This document shows positions 56,417-64,000 of a DNA stretch of 64,000 nt, piece after piece. This DNA is from Canna indica (Eukaryota; Streptophyta; Magnoliopsida; Zingiberales; Cannaceae). The notes under the pieces were generated by a model that ran no database searches, was not told where the DNA came from, and saw nothing but the letters and a program-made list of their open reading frames with translations. The position numbers and the translations under genes are program-made. The stretch covers positions 39,424,001 through 39,488,000 of the forward strand of contig CP136891.1 of assembly GCA_034359265.1 (NCBI GenBank). The letters are read 5' to 3'. Within the stretch, counting starts at the first letter, position 1. Each line of letters begins with the position of its first letter.

Positions 56417-57756
56417 TGTGATCTCTCTTCGCGTGCTGCTTCCAAATGTAAGAATGGAATGCTTGCTTTTTGTCTCTTTAATGTCTGCAATTGATGTAGT
56501 TTTCTTTTAACTATTTACTTGTTAATTATTTAGTTGCTAAGATTTCAGAGACAAAGGATACGGAGTGAGAGTAGCCGGAGGTGACTAAAATGATAGAAAT
56601 GGAGCCCGTGGAAGTGATTTGCTTGGTGAAGAGATTGGGCTGGGTGGTATTTATCATGCACGATCTGAGATGGTGAATTAATTTGTCGAGTTTTAGAAGT
56701 TATGTCTGAAGTGTAAACTGTAAACTGCAGTTTGTTAATTCATAATTGAATAAAAACAGACAACATCCTGTAGATATTGTGAGGAAATTTGGGCCCACTA
56801 GAATACAACATTTCATTCTGATTTGATACGCTTCCACATATTATTCTTTTTTGTTGGACAATGCATAAACCTAGCAGTATGTTTGTTATCCATGTTTTCC
56901 GCTACTAAAGTATATAAATAACATTGTTGTTTGTAATCGACTAGAGAAAATATGTGACAACAATTACAAAGTATATTGTTGTTTACAGCGTTACATCTTC
57001 CAGTTAATCTTTCAGGCAGTCAACAAACATCATTTCTAGTTTCTCTTCTTCTGGACCTGCTACTCTGCTTCTGGGAGAAGTGAGGCTACTCATCTACTGA
57101 TTTGCATCGCTTCAAGAGATTGGTCAATATTTTCACTGTTTCCGAAACGCTAGCATGCGTTCCAACACAATGTTTTCGATTGCAGAAAAGCGCAGAACTT
57201 AAGTTTAAATCAAGATGTTTAATATATATAAATCAGTTAAGTTATACATCCAGTTAAACACATTCATTTAACTTAATTGATACGGCTTAGCAATTTTACA
57301 AACGATTTGTCTCAATTTAATCTAATTTAGTTCCTCAAATGACCAATCCTAGTCATCATTCCTTAAAGACTTTTTCAGGAGATCATGCTATCGAACTTTT
57401 TTCCGCTGCTGTGGAATAATTCTGTGCTTCGGCTTTTTAATTAGCCAAAAGGGAGGAAACCCAGTCGCTCTCGAGCAGGGATAGGTTGTGTTAGTTCCTG
57501 TTGCCTTTACAGCCACACATTCTTTTCATCCTACTAGAACTATTCACCTTCATAATTATACTAGCCAATTGCATGACATAAGCCCTACATTAAAGTTGAG
57601 TTTGATTATAGAATTTATAATCTACTATTTGATTGCCCGCGAATAAAATTGCAATTTTTATGTACAAACGTGTAGTTGACCGTAAATAAAAATTGTAATT
57701 ATATTTGCAATTTGCTTCTTCGTATCTAGGTCTAATAATTTTGGCAAGATCTGATA
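56417..57756. other. Upstream region of the SPARK gene
   Basis: No coding sequence or transposon end recognised. On the minus strand a TATA-like GATAAATA lies near 56650, about 240 bp upstream of the start codon. The promoter is otherwise undefined. Confidence 0.35.
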
Positions 57757-58670
57757 TAGGAGTGGTAGTTTTCAGGTCGGGTTCGGGCCGGCCCGATAAG
57801 GTCGATCCCTTATCGTGCGGGGTTGGGCCAAGTGTTATCAGGTCAGTCTGGCCTAATAGCCTGATAAACACGTCGGATTGGTATTAGCGGGTTTAAAATT
57901 CGTTAATCATGATTTTAAATATTTTTTAGTCGTATCAGGCTAAATGGGTTGGGTCATGCTGACCCATTATTTTTAGTGTCAAGCGGGCTGGTGTTTCCTG
58001 GTAGGGTCGAGCACGAATTTTTCCGAGTTGGGCCGGACACGAATTTTTTTGGGCTGTTCACGATTTTTTTTTGGGCCAGACCGAGCTGGGCCTGGCCCTG
58101 CACGATTTTTTTCGAGCAGGGCCGGACACGATTTTTTTCGGGCCAAGCTTGAATTTTTTCGGGCCGGGTTGGGCGCGAATTTTTTCGGACCAGGCCGGGC
58201 ACGAATTCTTTCTAGCCGAGCCGAACTAGGCACGAATTTTTTTGGCCCAAGCCGGGGACGGACACAATTTTCTTCAGGCTGGGTCAGGCACGGATTTTTT
58301 CAGGTTGAGCTGGGCCTAGCCGAGCACGAATTTTTTTCGGCTGGGCTGGGCACAAATTTTTTCGGGCCAGGTCGAAAACTTAGGCCAGACACGATTTGTC
58401 GGACCTAGTCTGATAGCCCAATACGATAAAATCATGATTAGGGCACCCATTATCGTGTCGGGCCAGAGGATGTAGATCTGACTTGACCTTATAGCCCAAG
58501 ACCGGCCCGAGCCCGAAGCGGCGACTCCGTGCCGAGCTGGGGTAAAATATATTTTACATTATTTAATGATTTATCAAAATAAATTAATAATTTTTAATTT
58601 TTGTATAAAATTGAAAATATAAAAAAAAATCTATCAAACGACATCAAATCTAAAACCCGACACTACCATT
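57757..58670. mobile_element. Probable hAT-like non-autonomous element with internal minisatellite
   Basis: The left end 'taggagtggtagttttcagg' with a following GTCGGG, and the inverted right end 'aacccgacactaccatt', look like degenerate TIRs. No clear 8-bp duplication. Inside, 'gggccgggcacgaatttttt' and variants recur about 13 times at 25-35 bp between 57990 and 58380. The interior is rich in GGGCC/GGCCC pairs, as in many plant hAT MITEs. Confidence 0.5.
57990..58380. repeat. Degenerate minisatellite, GGGCCGGGCACGAATTTTTT type
   Basis: Alternating GC-rich (gggccgggc) and T-rich (gaattttttt) blocks recur every 25-35 bp. They give long but meaningless open frames on both strands. Confidence 0.8.
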
Positions 58671-59118
58671 GCGTTCAGCGCGCGAAAATCTACAATTTTG
58701 ATATTTATCTCGTCTCTATCCGACGACTCTAAGTCACTAAAATTAATTATGTTTTAATATTTTAATTATTATATTTGCAGTCCGCAATCGTATGGTAGAT
58801 TTTTTGGGTTGAAATTCCATTTGCATGAAATGATATTAGAATTACCATTTGCAAGATTTTTGTATTCAACCAAATAAATTTATTGTCTAGATACTGTAAC
58901 TAAAGTTATAGTATTTATATTTGCGCACAATCTAACTCCCCTAAATTCATTCTCGGATATTTATTGAATAAATTCATAAATTCACGGATTTCTCGAAATC
59001 AAGGAATGAAACGAGACTTCCGACAGGGGAATCGATTAAAGCTTCCCCTTCAGAGGCCTCTGTTTGGCTTTCTCACTTTACACGAGCGAAGGCTGTTAAG
59101 GCATTATTGAGGCTGCAA
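58671..59118. other. Unannotated AT-rich sequence
   Basis: I see no gene, RNA or transposon end here. Confidence 0.4.
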
Positions 59119-60015
59119 TGGCGTGTGAAGAGATCGGAAACATGCTCTCTGACAAGCATCGTTTGCTTGGTTGCTCATCTGCTCACAAGACTCTGTAAGC
59201 ATAGGAATCTCAAAGAAGATGAACAGTTGAATGGACAGGTTACGTGGTGGCATCAAACTTGGGCCCAAACCACATTATATTAGTTATTCCTTATCCAAAG
59301 ATATTGTTGAGTACTGTGCAATTGCAAATCATTCGCCCGAGTTGGATTGGAAGGAGACAATCAGGCCTCTCATCAAATCCATGACTAATTTTCTCAGCAT
59401 CCTTTTTTCCAAGTAATTAGAAAGAGTTAGAATATCTAATGAAGTGCAAGTCATAATAATGGAAGTCCATGATTGAATAAGGCTTTCAAGAAAAGCAAGA
59501 GGACCATTAGACTGAGTTATGATTAGGGGTGTAAGTGAGCCCCTCGTGAGCTACTCGAGATCGACTCGATGAAAACTCGAGCTCAAGCTAAGTAATACTT
59601 GACTCGAGCGGCTCGCGGACCTAATCGAGCTTCATATATTTATATATAATTATATAAATAATAATATTTCATATGGGATTGAGCATAAACCCGAGTTGAG
59701 CCGAGCTTAATCGAGCTTGAATGAGCTCGATCACGCTTGAGAAAAATAAACGAGCTTAAACGAGCCGAGCTCGAGTTACTTGAGTCGAGCTCGAGCCGAT
59801 CTCGAGCCTGGATATTGAAGCTTGATCTAGCTCGAGTTGGAGCTCGAGCTCGACATTTCTTAAACGAGCAGAGCTTGAGCACAAGCAAGCTCGGCTCGGC
59901 TCGGCTCGATTACACCCCTAGTTATGATCAATTGTTTTCATTATGTTTCAAGGATGATCTTCAGGAATATGTTGAAAACTCTTTTCCTGGCAGTGTTGGT
60001 GTGTATATTCCATGA
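59119..60015 (+). pseudogene. Possible host-gene remnant, identity unknown
   Basis: Three short stretches look coding-like but I do not recognise the family. Near 59119 is an ATG frame 'MACEEIGNMLSDKHRLLG'; 59231-59416 reads MDRLRGGIKLGPKPH... to 'LIKSMTNFLSILFSK'; and near 59950 'FKDDLQEYVENSFPGSVGVY' ends at a TGA, followed at once by a GTACGT. Their composition is less AT-rich and more balanced than the surroundings. A hAT MITE (59524-59920) interrupts the region. They could be exons of a decayed cellular gene or chance frames. Confidence 0.25.
59524..59920. mobile_element. hAT-type MITE, 397 bp, perfect 8-bp TSD GTTATGAT
   Basis: Ends TAGGGGTGTAA and TTACACCCCTA are perfect inverted repeats. 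GTTATGAT flanks both sides (59516-59523 and 59921-59928). The interior is rich in 'gagctcgagc' and 'ctcggctcgg' motifs. No coding; typical non-autonomous hAT. Confidence 0.95.
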
Positions 60016-60630
60016 GGTACGTCTATCCTGCAAACCACAAGTATTCCATAAGTACTATTCATCAGTTTGCATGTAATACTATTTTTTTATCGAAAAGAAC
60101 TTATATTTAAAGCGGGTGAAAGCCAGACTCAAAAATATCGAGTGACAAAATGTTACCAAGTTCGGGAGGACGAATAGAGGGCTATACTCTCTCAAGGGCG
60201 GCCCAAGAAACACTACTAGAAATTGAGTCTTCAGCAACGGCTATCAGCAACGGCCGCTCAAGCCGTTGCAGATATGTTGTATTAGCAACGGTTTTCTAAC
60301 GAACAAGTGAGCCGTTGCTGATGATAACTAATTAGCAACGGCTTTCTAACGGGCGAGTGAGCCGTTGCTGATAAGTTTATGTAGGTCGCAGATCGCGCCC
60401 GACCCTTCTTCCTCCCGCTGCTGCCGCCGCCGCCTCCTCCTCCCGCCTCTCGCCGTCGCTGCCGACGCCGACGACGCCGAGCTGCCGCTGCCGACGCTGT
60501 CGTCCGTCCTCGACCGCCGATTTCAAGTATTCATCGCCGCCCGGCCGTCTCTTCCCGTTGCGGCCGGCGGGAAATCCAACAGAAACCCTAAAGATATTAA
60601 CCAAAGAAATTGTCATTGATTGACAGAATC

Positions 60631-63600
60631 ATGTCGGCTGATCGAAGTTGGATGTACCGACGTCTTGATCGTGGAGCTTTAACGAATGAGTTTCGATTAG
60701 GCGTAACGTACTTCCTAAATTTCGCCTATTCGAATCATAATTTCATTAGCATCGGTGATCAAATCCGATGTCCGTGCCGCATTTGTTTGAATGGACGATT
60801 TTTGGATCGAGAGACTGTCACTCTGCATCTATATAGCAAAGGATTTGCACCAAGATATTTTCTATGGACTTGCACGGGGAGTCACGTGAACTCGGGATGT
60901 CGAGTAATCCTGTCGTTCAGACATATGGTGAATCTTCCTCTGCTGGTGCTTCTTCATCTAGTCAATCTAATCCCTATAGAACTATGATACTTGATAGTCT
61001 TGGGGGTCAATTCCACTTGAATGATAATGTTGATCGGCCAGTTCTTCAGACATCAGTCCCACCAGATACTACAGCGGTTGATATCACAAAAGTACAAACT
61101 GCGGTAGAGATTGATTTATCGAATAACGAAGCTGCAGTATTTTATGAGATGTTGAAAGCTGCCGATGAACCTTTGTATGAGAATTGTCCTAAATACACTA
61201 GGTTTTCAGCAATGACACAGCTCCTAAACATCAAGGCCGATTGTAATATCAGCGGGGTTGCGTATGATCGGATTGCTGGATTGATTAATGGAATGCTGCC
61301 TACTGATAACAAGTTTGAGCCAACTTTTTATAAGACTAAAAAGCTAATAAGAAAATTGGGGCTTGGGTACGAAAAAATACACGCGTGCCAAAATAACTGC
61401 ATTTTATATTATAAAGAAAATGTGCAGTTGGATAAATGCCCTATATGTGAACATCCTCTGTTGAAACCAGCGTCCTCGTCGGAACAGTGTTAAGGCACAG
61501 TCCACCCCCACCTGTTGAAATCGATGTCCTCGTCGGAGCAATGTTAAGGCACTGTTGGAGTTGTGTTCAAACAGCCCCCCTTCCAACTAGTTTCAAAGGT
61601 GTTGTGTTTCTTCACTTTGTCATCTTCAAACATGCACCTCGTGCTCCGACACTTGTGCTCCCCGCTTGAAGAGGTTTGGTCACACGGCTTGCTTTCAAGG
61701 CCACAAGGTTGAGTATGCACCCCACGCTTCCCTGCGCTTGTGCTCCACACCCAACTTGCTCTTGTCTTCATCTTCACAAGAATTGATCTTCACCGATTTT
61801 TGACAAAAAAATATCCCGTTTAAGGTGCTTCGGTATTTTCCACTAACACCGAGGCTTCAAAGATTATTCATGTCGGAAAAGACAGCCTCCTACATGAGTT
61901 GGCATGCAAGAAGTTGTGATGATACAGTAATGACTCATCCATCCGACAGTAAAGCATGGAAACATTTGGATACATATTATCCTTCATTTGCTAGGGATAC
62001 TAGAAATATAAGATTGGGATTGTGCACATATGGTTTTAATCCGTTTGGATATTCTGCAACTCCTTATTCAGTTTGGCCAGTGCTGCTGACAGTTTATAAT
62101 TTGCCACCGTCAATGTGTATGAAAGATGAATTTATTTATCTTTCGATGATTATTCCCGGTCCTAAGGGTCCGCGAAAAGAAATTGACATATTTCTCAGAC
62201 CCTTGATAGATGAATTGAAAACATTGTGGACTGAGGGAGCTGTCACTTATGATTGTCATCGGAAGCAAAACTTCAATTTAAAGCCCGCGGTCTTGTGGAC
62301 AATCAATAATTTCTAGGCATACGGCATGTTGTCTGGTTGGAGCACTCACGGCCGACTCTCTTGTCCGTATTGTATGTAACACTTTAAATCAATCAGTCTT
62401 CAGAACAGACGAAAAATCTCATTCTTTGATTGTCATCGTCGGTTCCTACCGGCTAATCATCAGTATCGAAGGAATCGTAATAAATTTACTAAGGGCAGAG
62501 TCGAAAGAGATGGGCCACCACCGATGTTGTCTGGTGAACAAATGTTAGCACGTGTTTCAGCACTTCCAGATATAGTATTTGGTCGCAATAAAAGAGTGTC
62601 AGGTTTTGGCCAAACACATAACTAGGTTAAAAAAAGTATCTTTTGGGAATTGCCCTATTGGAGTTCATTATTGATTCGACATAATTTAGATGTCATGCAC
62701 ATTGAAAAAAATGTGTTTGATAATATTTTCAACACTTTGATGGATATTTCCGGAGAAACTAAAGATAATGTCAAAGCCCGACATGATATGAAAATACTTT
62801 GTAAAAGACCAGAGTTGGAGTTACAAGAGGTCAACGGACGATATCTGAAACCGAAGGCCCTATATGTGTTAAATAAACAACAGATCAAAGATGTTTGTCG
62901 TCAATGGGTAAAAGAACTTAGATTACCCGATGGATATGCTTCAAACTTATCTCGATGTGTGAACGTCGATGATTGCAAAATATCAGGGATGAAGAGCTAT
63001 GATTGTCATGTATTCATGCAGAGATTATGTCCGATCGCATTTCGAGATTTTCTACCTGATAATATTTGGGGTCCGTTGACTGAATTAAGTATGTTTTTTA
63101 GAAACATCTGTGAAAATATCCTTCGAGTCGAAGATATGTCAACACTTGAAAATAATATTGTTAAAATCATATGCAAGCTGGAGCAATTTTTTCCTCCTGC
63201 ATTTTTTGACTCGATGGAGCATCTATCGATACACTTGGCATACGAGGCACAAGTTGGTGGCCCCCTTCAATATCGGTGCATATACTTATTTGAAAGATAC
63301 ATGTATCGTCTGAAGAAAAAAGTAAAGAACACCGCAGCTATTGAAGGATCAATATCTGAATCGTATATCATCCAAGAAATTTCAACATTCTGCTCATTTT
63401 ACTTTGAATCGACAGTACAGACAAGATTTGATCGTCTTTCACGTAACGATGACGGGGGTGTTCGACATTCAGATAGACGTTTAAATATATTTTGTCACTC
63501 TGGTCGTGCTTTTGGTTCTCGTCCATCTCGACACTTAAGCGAGGAAGAGTATCATTTGACACACTTGTATGTATTACTCAATTGTCCAGAGATTGAACAA

Positions 63601-63957
63601 TTCATTGAAATATTTGACGTTGAGATGGTGCAAAAATACTCTATTCACAACGATGAAGAATTGGAGAGATTACGGAATCATGATTTCCCTACTTGGATTC
63701 AGACTTACAGCAAAGATCACAGAGCTGAAATAGATGAAAGAATATTTGAGTTTGTTAGTGGACCGTCGCGACTTGTGTCGTGCTGTAGCGGATATTTTGT
63801 TAATGGGTATAAATTTCACACGGTTGAATATGCATTTACAAAGAAGACGATGAATGTTGGGGTCTGTGTGAAAGGGACAACCTATGTTGAATGTGATATG
63901 GATTTTTATGGACTGGTGGAAGAAGTGATAGAGTTGCACTACTTCGGCTTGAAATAA
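60631..63957 (+). pseudogene. TNP2-type transposase of CACTA-6 (fullest domain set, broken)
   Basis: The start is MSADRSWMYRRLDRG at 60631. The association domain ends 'HLYSKGFAPRYFLWTC', then a 1-bp deletion near 60866 shifts frame. The frame resumes to 'LDKCPICEHP' where about 29 bp are replaced by a foreign insert (61463-61805). The Transposase_21 core restarts at 61825 ('MLRYFPLTPRLQRLF') and is interrupted by TAG near 62315, TAA near 62377 and TAG near 62624. From 62650 a 435-codon frame covers 'LDVMHIEKNVFDNIF', the DUF4218 region ('PPAFFDSMEHLSIHLAYEAQ') and the start of DUF4216 ('CDMDFYGLVEEVIELHYFGL') before a TAA at 63955. It is the reference for the segment deleted in CACTA-2. The true C-terminus is beyond the window. 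Confidence 0.9.
61463..61805. other. Foreign insert inside CACTA-6 TNP2
   Basis: About 340 bp unrelated to TNP2 replace 29 bp of it. Near its left end, 'ctgttgaaaccagcgtcctc' with a following 'gtcggaacagtgttaaggcac' and 'ctgttgaaatcgatgtcctc' with 'gtcggagcaatgttaaggcac' form a tandem near-duplicate of about 55 bp. The rest contains 'gtgctccccgcttgaag' and 'cttgtgctccacacccaact'. No TIR or target duplication is evident, and I could not identify a source. Confidence 0.7.
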
Positions 63958-64000
63958 GTTGTTCTATTTAGATGTCATTGGTTCGATACAACAGAAAGGG

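Larger units (their letters stand above)
60211..64000 (+). mobile_element. CACTA-6, left part, runs off the window
   Basis: Begins CACTACTAGAAATTGAG at 60211 after AAA. The left subterminal repeats are fewer than in CACTA-2. The leader hairpin is missing: 'gaaaccctaaagatattaac' joins sequences that lie about 755 bp apart in CACTA-2 (near 20775 and 21535), both with CCTAAA at the break. TNP2 follows from 60631. Confidence 0.9.

Noticed and set aside
55767..56510. Long open frames on the plus strand opposite SPARK exon 1 (e.g. 55810-56121 and 55976-56326)
   Set aside because: They are low-complexity Gly/Arg-rich translations caused by the high GC of exon 1. The minus-strand frame has the signal peptide, conserved Cys pattern and splice site.
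60585..60630. CACTA-6 as a reinserted spliced copy, because its leader is missing
   Set aside because: The missing block is bounded by CCTAAA repeats and not by GT-AG, so a microhomology deletion explains it better.

Overview
This window is repeat-rich plant nuclear DNA. Almost everything in it is a transposable element, and many elements sit inside one another. I see one intact cellular gene. Plant origin is shown by En/Spm-type CACTA transposons with paired TNP2 and TnpA genes, Ty1/Copia and Ty3/Gypsy LTR retrotransposons, hAT MITEs, a decayed plastid-type tRNA-Tyr copy, and a gene for a GPI-anchored SPARK-domain protein (At4g28100 type). The GC-rich first exon of that gene and the CACTACTAGAAA-type CACTA ends fit a monocot, but the species cannot be named from this.

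Layout. 1-2.1 kb: a Tat-type Ty3/Gypsy LTR end and an orphan CACTA leader. 2.5-3.7 kb: an inverted solo Copia LTR, followed by a plastid trnY-GUA pseudogene. 4-14.2 kb: Copia-family LTRs around a reverse-strand Tat gag-protease remnant and a non-coding Copia interior; the LTR at 11.8-14.2 kb holds a 980-bp CACTA deletion derivative (CACTA-1). 15.5-53.1 kb: an old CACTA element whose TNP2 gene is split into a front half (15.5-17.4 kb) and a back end (49.66-50.0 kb). Between the halves lie a gag-bearing, pol-less Copia element (5' LTR 17371, 3' LTR from 40942) and another CACTA (CACTA-4, 44.8-49.66 kb). The Copia element itself contains a solo LTR in gag, a duplicated LTR/gag segment, two further CACTA elements tail to tail (CACTA-2 and CACTA-3), a solo LTR in its second ORF, and a Tekay-like solo LTR in its 3' LTR. 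53.1-60.0 kb: a gene island with two hAT MITEs, a third hAT-like repeat, and the SPARK gene (54460-56416, minus strand). 60.2 kb to the end: CACTA-6, running off the window.

How the parts relate. CACTA-1, -2, -3 and -6 are one family (subterminal CAACGGC repeats, same TNP2), and CACTA-4 has a related TNP2 but different subterminal repeats. All transposase genes seen are broken by stops, frameshifts or deletions, so no complete autonomous element is visible. Target-site duplications fix many boundaries: ATC for CACTA-2; CTTTG, CCGAC and ATATC for Copia solo LTRs; CTAAT and GAAAG/AAAAG for Tekay-like solo LTRs; GTTATGAT and ATTAAAAC/T for hAT MITEs. Related copies elsewhere in the window serve as empty sites for the CACTA-2 and one Tekay-like insertion. 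The most notable observations are the 5.8-kb inverted CACTA-2/CACTA-3 pair, a hairpin of about 235 bp conserved in four CACTA leaders, and a gag-only Copia element whose second ORF seems to have its own promoter and leader intron.
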